NCBI RefSeq assembly: GCF_000374285.1
Contig: NZ_KB893934.1
Location: 62,001 to 126,000 of the forward strand
Origin: Actinobacillus capsulatus DSM 19761
GTDB lineage: Bacteria; Pseudomonadota; Gammaproteobacteria; Enterobacterales; Pasteurellaceae
Length of the DNA: 64,000 bases
Reading direction: 5' to 3'
Below the pieces are notes generated by a model. It saw nothing but the letters and a program-made list of their open reading frames with translations, did no database searches and was not told the origin of the DNA. Positions 20,671 to 29,184 of the stretch are shown here, one piece after another; position 1 is the stretch's first letter; each line of letters begins with the position of its first letter. The translations under genes were made by a program, and so were the position numbers.

Positions 20671-20961
20671 TTATCTCAAAGCCTTATCCCAAAAGCTATC
20701 TAATTCCCAATTTTGTGGAATACCCATATATTCTTTCTGAATGTTCGGATAACTATCTAACAGTTCCTTCAAGCGCTTTGCCCATGTCGAATTTGGGCTG
20801 ATGGTATAAAGTAGCACTTGAATTGCGACTAAAATCGGGTAAGAAGTTTTTCTGTATTGATATGTGTATTGTTTAAGAGAACTGATAATAAGGACTATTA
20901 AGTTGAAAGGTATTATATAAGTGAAAAACCTGCAAATTTGTGCGTAACTAAGAAAACTCAG
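20671..20961 (-). pseudogene. C-terminal remnant of an Abi-family (AbiD/F-like) gene
   Basis: On the minus strand a frame of about 97 codons without an ATG reads ...KTSYPILVAIQVLLY, NSTWAKRLKELLDSYPNI, EYMGIPQNWELDSFWDKAL then stop. This is the pattern at the C-terminus of Abi_2 abortive-infection proteins (a leucine-rich helix, then YPNI and a MGxPxNW motif). The N-terminal two thirds are missing; an in-frame stop lies just upstream of the open stretch. The stop codon falls 6 bp beyond repeat copy 1, so a repeat may have been involved in the deletion. Confidence 0.5.
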
Positions 20962-21070
20962 TCATAGGCATAGCAGGTATGTTGGGCAAAGTATATCAAA
21001 ATGATATTTTTGTCGCAAACAAGCGGTTAAATTTCCTTAAAAATTTACAAAATATTAGGGAATGTGACTC

Positions 21071-21155
21071 CCGATGGTGCCCGTCTCCCGGCGGGTGCTT
21101 TTTCTTTTCTATCCTAGCTAATTATCAGCACTCGTCAGGAGACGAGCGCTATCAT
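21071..21155. repeat. Two facing copies of a GGGA-loop hairpin repeat
   Basis: GGTGCCCGTCTCCCGGCGGGTGC at about 21073-21097 is an inverted version of CAGCACTCGTCAGGAGACGAGCG at about 21126-21148. Each folds as a 6-bp stem with a 4-base GGGA/AGGA-type loop (CTCGTC/GACGAG, CCCGTC/GGCGGG). A further copy is at 23062-23084, with stem changes that keep pairing. Confidence 0.65.
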
Positions 21156-21168
21156 TTATAGTATTTTT

Positions 21169-21263
21169 GTTGTTTTTACTCTAGCCCAAGCGGGGCATAT
21201 AACCACGTACGAGCCGTACGTGGTTAAGAGGCTCTTCGAGCCTGTTGAGCCACGCTGTGGCTC
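21169..21263 (+). repeat. 95-bp multi-hairpin repeat, copy 2
   Basis: Same start, end and length as copy 1. Here the central hairpin is longer (ACCACGTACG AGC CGTACGTGGT, 10 bp perfect), and the first hairpin is GCCC-AAGCG-GGGC. It lies 135 bp upstream of the HipA-like gene. Confidence 0.8.
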
Positions 21264-21398
21264 TGTATTTTTGTGTTTCCTATCCGTAGAACTTAGTTAT
21301 ATGTAGCCGAAAGCAGTTTGTTGATCTTAGATTATAGCTTGTTCCATAAGTTTATTTTGTGTAATATATCATACAAAACAAGCCAAAAAGGTGAGGTT

Positions 21399-22730
21399 AT
21401 GAGTGATATATCAATCAAAAGTAAAAAATTAACATTGCAGACCTATGTTGATAATCTATGGCGAGATATGGCGGAGCTTTATTTCAATGCTCAGTATGAA
21501 TTAAAGAGCATGGAATATTTAACAGACTATGCCATCGATTTTTTTGGGCAAGCGAATGCCAGATCCATATCAATTAATTATCCTGTAAATGTGTTTATTG
21601 ATCATGCTGATAAGCTGATGACTACGCTTGCCGATATTATTCCGGCCGGAGCGAGTCGGCGTTATTGGCTGGAAGCTCTTGATATCAAGCACTTATCTAT
21701 TTCTCATCAAAATTACTTATTGTTAAAAAATGGCGCAATATCCCCTATTGGCAATGTCCGAGTTAAAGAGGCTGTGCCCAAAATACAAAGTGAGCGTTAT
21801 TTTCCATTAAATGTGGTACAAAACAGGCAGAGTGATTTTTTAGAATATGCAAATCAGACAGGAGCTATTGTAGGCGGAGCGACTGGGGCTGGGGGAGAAG
21901 CCCCAAAGCTATTACTTAAACGTCAAGATAAACAAGTTTGGATTGATAATTTACAATTAGGTCTAGATTGCGATACGGCTTATTTAGTGAAATATCCTCG
22001 TGGGAATTATTCAGAGTTGGACTGTGATATTTTAAGAGCTGAATATCATTATTATCATGAGCTGCGTGCATTAGGGTTTTCAACTATAGATACTGATCTA
22101 ATGAAATTAGAAGAGGGGGAACGTTATCCGTCTTTATGGCTACCTAGATTCGATATGAAGTTCAAAGATGGAAAATGGGAGCGATATGCTATGGAATCGG
22201 TTTATTCTATGTTGCAAAGATACGGTGGAAATCTTGATCATGAACAGACTATTCGTAACTTGCTCAATGTTATTTCAGCTTCGCAATTTTCTAATGATTT
22301 TGATAACCAGCATTTTGTTATTGAATGGGTAAAGCGGGATTTGTTGAATATTGCTTTTGGAAATAGTGATAATCATGGCAGAAATAGCGCATTTTTACGT
22401 GATGATAATCGTATTTGGCTATCCCCAATCTATGATTTTGCTCCAATGCGGGCAGATCCGGAAGGTATTATCAGAACGACCACTTGGGCTAAAAATGGAG
22501 ATAACCCTCAAGAATTCGCCGGAGAATATCGCTTTGATAAAATAGCTGACGGTTTATCTGACCTTATTGAACCAGATATATTGTTAAGAAAATTAAGAAT
22601 GCTTGCCACCCAATTAGTAGATTTAAAATCTAGACTTACGAAGCGAGGTGTTCCGAAAAGCATTTTAGACTTTCCCGCAATTGGTTTTGATTACTTACCT
22701 GAGAAGTTACAACGTTGGGGGCTGGTATGA
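21399..22730 (+). CDS. HipA-like serine/threonine kinase toxin
   Basis: 443 residues from ATG 21399, chosen because AAAGGTGAGG precedes it. The C-terminal half has the HipA kinase blocks: a glycine-rich loop GGATGAGGEAPKLLL near residue 165, the strand YLVKYPRG, the catalytic loop NSDNHGRNSAFL near residue 325 (equivalent to TDGHAKN in HipA) and SPIYDFAPM, whose Asp would bind metal. HipA kinases stop growth by phosphorylating tRNA synthetases or other targets. The N-terminal 150 residues do not look like classical HipA. The gene comes before its HTH partner, the reverse of hipBA; the ATGA overlap couples them. Confidence 0.82.
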   Translation: MSDISIKSKKLTLQTYVDNLWRDMAELYFNAQYELKSMEYLTDYAIDFFGQANARSISINYPVNVFIDHADKLMTTLADIIPAGASRRYWLEALDIKHLSISHQNYLLLKNGAISPIGNVRVKEAVPKIQSERYFPLNVVQNRQSDFLEYANQTGAIVGGATGAGGEAPKLLLKRQDKQVWIDNLQLGLDCDTAYLVKYPRGNYSELDCDILRAEYHYYHELRALGFSTIDTDLMKLEEGERYPSLWLPRFDMKFKDGKWERYAMESVYSMLQRYGGNLDHEQTIRNLLNVISASQFSNDFDNQHFVIEWVKRDLLNIAFGNSDNHGRNSAFLRDDNRIWLSPIYDFAPMRADPEGIIRTTTWAKNGDNPQEFAGEYRFDKIADGLSDLIEPDILLRKLRMLATQLVDLKSRLTKRGVPKSILDFPAIGFDYLPEKLQRWGLV

Positions 22731-23056
22731 CGATTCAACATAAAAATTCCTCACCAACGCGCCCTAAAATTAATGGCATTGAACGACAATTAATCCGTGA
22801 AACGATTATAGTGCAGCTCTTAAAAGGTGAGATTAGCCAAGGACAAGCGCTGCGTCGATTAAGAGTGGAAGCATTGGGAATAAACCAGCAAGATTATCTG
22901 AAATTAGCGAAAGTTTCTCGGCAAACACTTTCTAATATTGAAAATGATAAGGGAAATTATAGTATAGAAACGATTAATCAGGTTTTTAAACCGATGGGGC
23001 TAAAGCTAGGTCTTATGCCGATTTCAAAAGACTTGATGGCTTCCTTTCTTAAATAA
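22727..23056 (+). CDS. HipB-like XRE-family antitoxin
   Basis: 109 residues from ATG 22727, which overlaps the kinase stop as ATGA. The C-terminal half is a helix-turn-helix (DYLKLAKVSRQTLSNIENDKGNYSIETINQVFKPMGLKLGL), standard for HipB-type antitoxins. The first 50 residues (RQLIRETIIVQLLKGEISQGQALRRLRVEALGI) form extra helices before the HTH that could contact the kinase. Position predicts that it neutralises the HipA-like protein and represses the operon. Confidence 0.8.
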   Translation: MTIQHKNSSPTRPKINGIERQLIRETIIVQLLKGEISQGQALRRLRVEALGINQQDYLKLAKVSRQTLSNIENDKGNYSIETINQVFKPMGLKLGLMPISKDLMASFLK

Positions 23057-23161
23057 TTACCAGCACCTGTCGGGAGACGGGCGTTATCGTGTAATGTTAA
23101 AACAAGCGGTCAAATTTCCCTAAAACTTTACAAAATATTAGGGGAATTTGACCGCTTGTTG
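23057..23161. repeat. GGGA-loop hairpin repeat and inverted uptake-word stem
   Basis: CAGCACCTGTCGGGAGACGGGCG at about 23062-23084 is the third copy of the small hairpin repeat. It is followed by AACAAGCGGTCAAATT at 23101-23116 and its inverse AATTTGACCGCTTGTT at 23145-23160. These uptake words form a long stem ending in a T run, a probable terminator for the hip operon. Confidence 0.7.
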
Positions 23162-23252
23162 TTTTTACTCCAGCTCTAGTGGGGCATATAACCATGCACG
23201 AGCCGTACGTAGTTAGGAGGCTCTTTGAGCCTGTTGAGCCACGCTGTGGTTC
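23158..23252 (+). repeat. 95-bp multi-hairpin repeat, copy 3
   Basis: Same borders and length as copies 1 and 2, with about a dozen substitutions (for example CATGCACGAGCCGTACGTAGT in the central hairpin, which weakens it). It lies downstream of the hip operon and upstream of the UhpC-like gene's promoter. Confidence 0.75.
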
Positions 23253-23314
23253 TTGGTGAAAACCTTTAGTGAAATCAAATAGGCTGTAAATACTATTCTC
23301 GCACGTTATTAAAA

Positions 23315-23357
23315 TGTGATAGTGGTCACTTTTTTAGCGTGCATTTTCATATATAGT
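23315..23357 (+). promoter_or_regulatory. CRP-dependent class II promoter of the UhpC-like gene
   Basis: TGTGATAGTGGTCACT at 23315-23330 matches the CRP site except for the last base. A TATAGT -10 at 23352-23357 predicts a transcription start near 23364, which places the CRP centre at -41.5, the exact class II spacing. Confidence 0.7.
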
Positions 23358-23395
23358 CCGGTCGGATGAGTAAATTTTCTGATTGGGAGTATCAA

Positions 23396-24721
23396 ATGAA
23401 TATGTTTAAAGAAGCACCGGATCTTCCTGTGACAAAAACAAAAGAGGAGATCGATAAAACGTATCGTTATTGGCGGATACAGTTGATGTTGGTCAGTTAT
23501 GTCGGTTATGCAGTTTTCTATTTTACCCGTAAAGGTTTTAATTTTGTGATGCCGGCAATGTTGACCGATTTGGGGCTGCAAAAAGCGGATATCGGTATGA
23601 TGGGAACGGTATTTTATTTGACCTACGGCGTATCTAAGTTTTTATCCGGTGTCATCGGAGATCGTTCTAATCCGAGATATTTTATGGGATTAGGCTTAAT
23701 GGCAACTGGCTTGGTGAATATCTTCTTCGGGATGAGTTCTTCCATTTTTATGTTCGTTACGTTGTGGATGATTAATGCGTTCTTCCAAGGCTGGGGCTGG
23801 CCACCATGCTCGAAAATTTTAAACACTTGGTATTCTCGTAATGAGCGTGGTTTGTGGTGGGCGATTTGGAATACGTCGCATAATTTAGGCGGTGCGGTGA
23901 TTCCGTTACTCGCAGGGGCGGCAACTTTAGCCTGGGGCTGGCGTTACGGAATGATTATTCCCGGTGTGATTGCGGTTGTTGTCGGGATTGGTTTGTGTGT
24001 TTTATTGCGAGACAGACCGGCTTCAATGGGGCTGCCGACTGTAGGGGAGTGGCGTAATGATATTGCGGAACAAAAACATGAAAGTGATGGTTTGGGCTTA
24101 ACCACATGGGAAATCCTCAAACAATACGTATTTAAAAATACAATCATTTGGGCGTTGGCGATTTCTTATGGTTTGGTTTATATCGTTAGAACCGGTATTA
24201 ATGACTGGGGTAACTTATATTTAACCGAGGCCCATCATTATGATTTATTGCAAGCGAATACGGTTATCGCATTCTTTGAAATCGGGGGCTTTTTAGGGGC
24301 GTTATTTGCAGGCTGGGGTTCTGATAAATTCTTTAAAGGTAACCGCACACAAATGAACATTATCTATGTGGTAGGGATTATTTCGGTTGCTTTGGGGTTA
24401 TGGTTGATTCCAAGTGATGATAAATTCATTATGTCGAGTTTATTCTTCTTGATGGGCTTTTTTATCTTTGGACCACAATTCTTAATTGCGATGGCGGCAG
24501 CGGAAAACTCACATAAATATGCATCCGGCGCATCAACCGGTTTTGTGAGTTTATTCGCCTATATTGGTGCGGCAATTGCCGGTTTACCGTTATCATTGAT
24601 TATCGAACAATTCAAATGGAACGGTTTCTTCAGCACGTTATTCATTATCTCATTAACTTGTGCGCTATTACTCGTTTTAGTGTTTATATTGCAAAACAGA
24701 CGAAATCAAGCGATTAGCTAA
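23396..24721 (+). CDS. UhpC-like organophosphate:phosphate antiporter family protein
   Basis: 441 residues with about 12 membrane helices (MFS, OPA family). Blocks shared with E. coli UhpC are YRYWR, GYAVFYFTRKGFN, YGVSKFLSGVIGDRSNPRYFMG, NAFFQGWGWPPC, WWAIWNTSHNLGGA and the mid-loop LGLPTVGEWRND-like MGLPTVGEWRND. The open frame begins at 23366, but GGGAG before ATG 23396 and the predicted transcription start at 23364 support the later start. UhpC senses glucose-6-phosphate with UhpB in enterics; no uhpA, uhpB or uhpT is nearby, so here it may simply transport a sugar phosphate. The CRP site fits that role. Confidence 0.85.
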   Translation: MNMFKEAPDLPVTKTKEEIDKTYRYWRIQLMLVSYVGYAVFYFTRKGFNFVMPAMLTDLGLQKADIGMMGTVFYLTYGVSKFLSGVIGDRSNPRYFMGLGLMATGLVNIFFGMSSSIFMFVTLWMINAFFQGWGWPPCSKILNTWYSRNERGLWWAIWNTSHNLGGAVIPLLAGAATLAWGWRYGMIIPGVIAVVVGIGLCVLLRDRPASMGLPTVGEWRNDIAEQKHESDGLGLTTWEILKQYVFKNTIIWALAISYGLVYIVRTGINDWGNLYLTEAHHYDLLQANTVIAFFEIGGFLGALFAGWGSDKFFKGNRTQMNIIYVVGIISVALGLWLIPSDDKFIMSSLFFLMGFFIFGPQFLIAMAAAENSHKYASGASTGFVSLFAYIGAAIAGLPLSLIIEQFKWNGFFSTLFIISLTCALLLVLVFILQNRRNQAIS

Positions 24722-24727
24722 GTGTTG

Positions 24728-24810
24728 ATTTCACTCCAGCTCCAGAGGAGCTGAGTTATGCTTAACCTAGTACGGCCTAGGAGAACTGTCAGTGCGGGTG
24801 CTATCGTGTT
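24728..24810 (+). repeat. Diverged relative of the multi-hairpin repeat
   Basis: Begins CACTCCAGCTCC like the 95-bp repeats and keeps the same hairpin order with different bases: CAGCTCC-AGA-GGAGCTG, then CCTAG-TACGGC-CTAGG. It ends with GTGCGGGTGCTATCGTG, which resembles part of the GGGA-loop repeat. It lies directly after the UhpC-like gene. Confidence 0.5.
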
Positions 24811-24823
24811 TTTAGGAGAATAA

Positions 24824-24849
24824 AAAAGCGCTCATTTCTGAGCGCTTTT
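24824..24849. terminator. Bidirectional terminator between the UhpC-like gene and thrC
   Basis: AAAAGCGCTCA and TGAGCGCTTTT form a perfect 11-bp stem with a TTTC loop and serve the converging genes. Confidence 0.85.
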
Positions 24850-24864
24850 GTTTTGATAGCTAGA

Positions 24865-26148
24865 TTAGTTGTTACCTGCTAACAAATATTCACGTAATTT
24901 TGCGAAATCTGCTGGCATTGTGTCAGATAAAAGTTCCATTTTGTTGTGTTTATCCAATGCTTCTGGTAGCGGTAATTCGATGTTAAGAATACGTTCTACG
25001 CTTTCTTTGAATTTCGCCGGGTGAGCGGTGCAGAGGAAAATACCAGTTTCGCCTGCTTGAAGCTGATCTTTTAACGCTTGGTAAGCGATCGCACCGTGCG
25101 GTTCGCATAAGTAGCCTTCCGCATATTGTGCTTTTAATGCCGCTTCGGTTTCTGCGTCATTTAATGCAGCCGAACCTAAATCGCTTAACGTCCAGCCGTT
25201 GCGTTTAAATAATTCTTCCACACGAGACCAGTTGTTCGGGCGACTTACGTCCATTGCGTTTGAGAGGGTTGCAACCGTTGCATTTGGTTCCCATTTACCT
25301 GATTTTAAGTAACGAGGTACAGTGTCATTCGCATTGGTTGAAGCGATAAAACGTTTGATTGGTAAGCCTAAGGTTTTTGCGATTAAACCTGCGGTTAAGT
25401 TACCGAAGTTGCCACTTGGTACTGAAACCACTACGTCAGCACGTTTTGCTTTCGGTAATTGCGCTACCGCTTCAAAGTAATAACAAACTTGCGCTAATAA
25501 ACGGCTGATATTGATTGAATTTGCTGAGTTTAAGCCGATCGCTTGACGTAATTCGGCATCGTCAAACGCTTGTTTAACTAGCGCTTGGCAGGCGTCAAAA
25601 TCTGATTCAATCGCTACGGTACGAATGTTGCCGCCTAAGGTACAGAATAATTTTTCTTGTAACGGGCTGATTTTGCCTTTCGGATAAAGGATCACCACAT
25701 TGATATTTTCTAAACCGTAGAATGCGTGTGCAACTGCCGCACCGGTATCACCTGAGGTTGCGGTTAAAATGGTGATTTTGCCGTCACCACGCACGCTTGC
25801 AAGCGCTTGTGCCATAAAACGACCGCCGAAGTCTTTAAACGCCAGTGTCGGTCCGTGGAACAGCTCAAGTGCATAAATATCGTCATTCACTTTTGCGAGC
25901 GGTGCGGGGAAGGTAAATGCATTTTTTACCATAGCATTTACCGTTTCTTGCGGGAGCTCTTCACCAATCAGCGTCGTAAGAATTTTTTGACTGCGCTCAA
26001 CTAAAGGTAAATCGAGTAACGCCTCAATATCGTCAAATTTTGGTAACACTTCAGGGAAAAATAAACCCTGATCTTTACCTAAACCTTGGCGCACGCCTTG
26101 TGCAAAATTCACTTGTTCTTCGGGGTGTTTGATGTTGTATAAGTTCAT
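24865..26148 (-). CDS. thrC: Threonine synthase
   Basis: 427 residues, the length of E. coli-type ThrC. The PLP lysine is in HGPTLAFKDFGGRFMAQ near residue 105. The PLP phosphate loop is VSVPSGNFGNLTAG, and TATSGDTGAAVAHAFYG binds the substrate. It converts O-phosphohomoserine to threonine. thrA and thrB are not adjacent, so thrC is transcribed alone here. Confidence 0.97.
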   Translation of the reverse strand: MNLYNIKHPEEQVNFAQGVRQGLGKDQGLFFPEVLPKFDDIEALLDLPLVERSQKILTTLIGEELPQETVNAMVKNAFTFPAPLAKVNDDIYALELFHGPTLAFKDFGGRFMAQALASVRGDGKITILTATSGDTGAAVAHAFYGLENINVVILYPKGKISPLQEKLFCTLGGNIRTVAIESDFDACQALVKQAFDDAELRQAIGLNSANSINISRLLAQVCYYFEAVAQLPKAKRADVVVSVPSGNFGNLTAGLIAKTLGLPIKRFIASTNANDTVPRYLKSGKWEPNATVATLSNAMDVSRPNNWSRVEELFKRNGWTLSDLGSAALNDAETEAALKAQYAEGYLCEPHGAIAYQALKDQLQAGETGIFLCTAHPAKFKESVERILNIELPLPEALDKHNKMELLSDTMPADFAKLREYLLAGNN

Positions 26149-26297
26149 TAGGATGGGTCCTTTATATTAAGAGTAATTTATCTGATTCTAGCCATTATCC
26201 TTCGTTAGTCAATGCAAAAGGCGTGATTATTTGCGCAAATTTTTAAAATCTTCACCGCTTAGGTAAAGTACAAAGAAATATCTCGCCATTCTCTTTT

Positions 26298-26353
26298 GCA
26301 AGCGGTTGAATTTGCTTTAAAATTTGCAAACTTTTGCACAAATTTGACCGCTT
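26298..26353. repeat. Inverted uptake-word pair upstream of yccS
   Basis: GCAAGCGGTTGAATTTG and CAAATTTGACCGCTT face each other around a spacer with an internal GCAAA/TTTGC match. It ends 8 bp before the yccS start, so it could also shape the mRNA leader. Confidence 0.6.
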
Positions 26354-26360
26354 ATAGCCT

Positions 26361-28544
26361 ATGAAAAGCCTATTCAAAAAGATTCAAACCGATTGGTTGT
26401 CGGAAAACATTATTAAAACGCTTCCTATCTTTATTGCGATAAACCTTGTTTCGGTTGTGGTGTGGCAATTACAGATGTCACATCTTGCTATGCCGTTGGT
26501 GCTGGGGGTAATTGCCGGCGGTTTGGTGGATTTGGATAGTAGTTTAACCGGCAGGGTGAAGAATTTAGCGCTGAGCTTGGTCGCTTTTTCGTTATCCACT
26601 TTAAGTGCGCAGTGGTCGCTTAGCATAGGTTGGTTGTTTTTGCCGGTGGCAATGGTTAGCACTTTTGCGTTAGTGATGTTGGGGGCGATTGGGCAGCGTT
26701 ATAGTACGATTGCTTTCGGCACGTTAATTGTGTCGGTTTATACTTGCCTAACCTACAGCGCAGACGATAGCTGGTACGGCAGTCCGTTAATGATTTTAGC
26801 CGGCGCGCTGTTATATGGGCTGGTCAGTATTGTCGTGCATTTATGTTTTCCGAATCGTTTGGTGCAGGAAAACTTAGCGAAAGCGTATGATGCGTTAGCC
26901 GCCTATTTACAGGCAAAATCGGAATATTTCGATCCGGACGATGATGATTTGCCGGCTAAGCAATTGGCGTTGGCAAAGGCAAATCAGCAAGTGATGGCGG
27001 CTTTCGACCAAACTCGTGTTTCACTGTTTTATCGTTTACAAGGACAACATCGCCATGTCCGCACTCGCCGTTTATTGCGCTATTACTTTACTGCGCAAGA
27101 TATTTTAGAGCGAGCGAGTTCCAGTCATTATCAATACCATGAACTTTTCCAACAACTCAGCAATAGCGATCTGATGTTCCGTTTTCAGCGGATGGTGGAA
27201 CTTCAGGCGATAGCTTGCCAACGAATTGCTTCAGCGCTGCGTCATCGAGAGAGCTATCAGCACAGTGTGCGAGGCGAGAAAGCACTACAAGGGCTATTAA
27301 ATTCATTGAATTATCATCAAGCAAGAGGGCTACATAGTGCGCATCGTTGGCTATCAATTGCAGAGAACTTACGCAATATTGAAGGGCAGTTAAGCCAAAT
27401 TGAGCAACAGACATCAGTAGATAATTTACGCAAAGATTTTGCTAAATCCGCCCGCTTAACGGCGGAAAATGTCTCGGGTTTACGCAATATGTTTTCGGCG
27501 ATTCGAAGCCAATGTACGCTTTCTTCACAGCTATTTCGTCATGCGTTACGTTTATCGTTAGTGGTATTTGCTTGTAGTTTACTGGTGTTTTTATCCGGCT
27601 TAGATAACAAAGGTTATTGGATTTTGCTGACCGCAATTTTCGTTTGTCAGCCGAATTATTCCGCCACTAAAAAACGTTTAATTCAGCGAGTGATTGGAAC
27701 AATGCTCGGGGTGGTTGTCGGCTACAGTTTCCAGTATTTTTCACCCAGTTTGGAAGCACAATTAGGGCTAATTACTTTAACCGGCAGTTTGTATTACTTT
27801 TTTAGGGTAAGTAATTACGGCTCTTCCACCTTCTTTATTACGCTGTTGGTGTTTGTGAGCCTAGATGTGGCGGGCTTGGGCGCACAAAATGCCTTATTGC
27901 CTCGCTTGTTCGATACGCTGTTAGGTACGGCAATTGCGTGGTTGGCGGTTTCATTTATTTATCCGGACTGGAAATATTTAAATTTACAGCAAAATCTACA
28001 GAATACGCTAAAAGCAAGCGGACAATATTTACGTCATATTTTGGCGCAGTTGCAATTCGGTTATAACGATCGGCTTGGCTATCGAGTGGCACGCCGAGAC
28101 GTACATAACCATATTTCAGCGTTGAGTGCGGTAATTTCAAATATGCACAGCGAACCGCAAAAATATCAAAACGCGCTGCATTTTGCCCCGACATTATTGG
28201 GGGTAACTTATACGTTGTTAGGCTATATTTCCGCATTGGGTGCTTATCGGGTAGAGAGCCATGAGCTTAATCATCATATTGATTTTTCCGCAATTTTCTT
28301 TAGCCAGAGTAAAAAAGTCGTGAAGGTTTTAGATGAAATGACTTATGCAAAAGCAGATAGAATTCAGATTGAACAACAATTGGCGGACATAGATCAGGCG
28401 TTAAATCAATTTGAAATTGCACATCAAGCCGGAGAAGACCGATTAGCCTTGGTGCTAACGCAACAATTGCGTTTGATTGTGCAGTTGTTACCTCAACTTC
28501 AGGCATTGGTTAATAAGGAATATTTCTATTCACAGCAGCGCTAA
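26361..28544 (+). CDS. yccS: YccS-family inner-membrane protein (FUSC domain)
   Basis: 727 residues, matching YccS (about 720). Two sets of roughly five to six membrane helices are separated by a cytoplasmic helical region (residues about 165-390, with HRHVRTRRLLRYYFTAQDILERASSSHYQY). The second helix set starts ALRLSLVVFACSLLVFLSGLDNKGYWILLTAIFVCQPNYSATKKRLIQRVIGT, the signature of the FUSC/aromatic-acid exporter group. The transported substrate is unknown. Confidence 0.9.
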   Translation: MKSLFKKIQTDWLSENIIKTLPIFIAINLVSVVVWQLQMSHLAMPLVLGVIAGGLVDLDSSLTGRVKNLALSLVAFSLSTLSAQWSLSIGWLFLPVAMVSTFALVMLGAIGQRYSTIAFGTLIVSVYTCLTYSADDSWYGSPLMILAGALLYGLVSIVVHLCFPNRLVQENLAKAYDALAAYLQAKSEYFDPDDDDLPAKQLALAKANQQVMAAFDQTRVSLFYRLQGQHRHVRTRRLLRYYFTAQDILERASSSHYQYHELFQQLSNSDLMFRFQRMVELQAIACQRIASALRHRESYQHSVRGEKALQGLLNSLNYHQARGLHSAHRWLSIAENLRNIEGQLSQIEQQTSVDNLRKDFAKSARLTAENVSGLRNMFSAIRSQCTLSSQLFRHALRLSLVVFACSLLVFLSGLDNKGYWILLTAIFVCQPNYSATKKRLIQRVIGTMLGVVVGYSFQYFSPSLEAQLGLITLTGSLYYFFRVSNYGSSTFFITLLVFVSLDVAGLGAQNALLPRLFDTLLGTAIAWLAVSFIYPDWKYLNLQQNLQNTLKASGQYLRHILAQLQFGYNDRLGYRVARRDVHNHISALSAVISNMHSEPQKYQNALHFAPTLLGVTYTLLGYISALGAYRVESHELNHHIDFSAIFFSQSKKVVKVLDEMTYAKADRIQIEQQLADIDQALNQFEIAHQAGEDRLALVLTQQLRLIVQLLPQLQALVNKEYFYSQQR

Positions 28545-28552
28545 CCGTCAGC

Positions 28553-28598
28553 AAGCGGTCTGATTTGCCGAATTTTTTGCAAATTGGACCGCTTTTTT
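28553..28598 (+). terminator. Uptake-word terminator after yccS
   Basis: AAGCGGTCTGATTTGC pairs imperfectly with GCAAATTGGACCGCTT, followed by T6. Confidence 0.7.
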
Positions 28599-28728
28599 GT
28601 TACATATACGTATAACAATGCACCATAGATTGTATGAAATTTCGCAAAATAGTCTTAGAATGCGAACTTGCACATCCTTAGTCTGCCTATATTGATGTGT
28701 GGAATAGATTTATTTATGGAGTGTTGTA

Positions 28729-29142
28729 GTGTTAAGTAAACAGTCAGCGATTCAAGGCTTTATTTTGGCAGGGTTATATAACCTTGTCGGTATTTTAGGT
28801 TTTACTCAGTTTTTCACCAATCCTACCTTAATGGAAAATGATCCGATCGTTTTCTCTTGGCTTGGTCAAATTGCGATTATTTTATGGGGCTTGGCTTATT
28901 GGTCGGTCGCTCGTCGCTTTTGGCTAACGCCTCACTTAGTATTAATTTTTTGTTTAGAAAAAATGTTGTATGCCGCCGCTTGGGCATATTGGCTAGCGAC
29001 CCAGCCCGAAAAATTAGACGCACTTGCTGGACAGTCTATGCTGATGTTTTGTTTTTTTGCCAGCTATGGTTTCGGTGATTTTTTATTTGGTCTTTTCTTC
29101 GGGCTGGCGGCAATCAACGCTTTTAAAGGCCGGTATTATTAG
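28729..29142 (+). CDS. Small four-helix membrane protein, unknown
   Basis: 137 residues starting at GTG 28729, with GGAG eight bases upstream. Four hydrophobic segments (FILAGLYNLVGILGF, WLGQIAIILWGLAYWSV, LIFCLEKMLYAAAWAYWLA, MLMFCFFASYGFGDFLFGLFF). It recalls short membrane proteins annotated only as hypothetical. It is followed 43 bp later by the esterase gene on the same strand, possibly cotranscribed. Confidence 0.7.
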   Translation: MLSKQSAIQGFILAGLYNLVGILGFTQFFTNPTLMENDPIVFSWLGQIAIILWGLAYWSVARRFWLTPHLVLIFCLEKMLYAAAWAYWLATQPEKLDALAGQSMLMFCFFASYGFGDFLFGLFFGLAAINAFKGRYY

Positions 29143-29184
29143 ACGGTAATTATTTTGATGACATGATGATAAGGAAGTGAACCT

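Noticed and set aside
20496-20801. 101-codon plus-strand frame
   Set aside because: It runs through the end of the 19874 gene, an uptake-word hairpin, a 95-bp repeat and the antisense of the Abi remnant; composition and lack of a ribosome site mark it as chance.
20979-21161. 60-codon plus-strand frame
   Set aside because: Covers an uptake word and the two small hairpin repeats; no recognisable protein pattern.
23366-23395. Upstream start of the UhpC-like gene
   Set aside because: Predicted transcription begins at 23364, leaving no leader; the GGGAG site supports ATG 23396.
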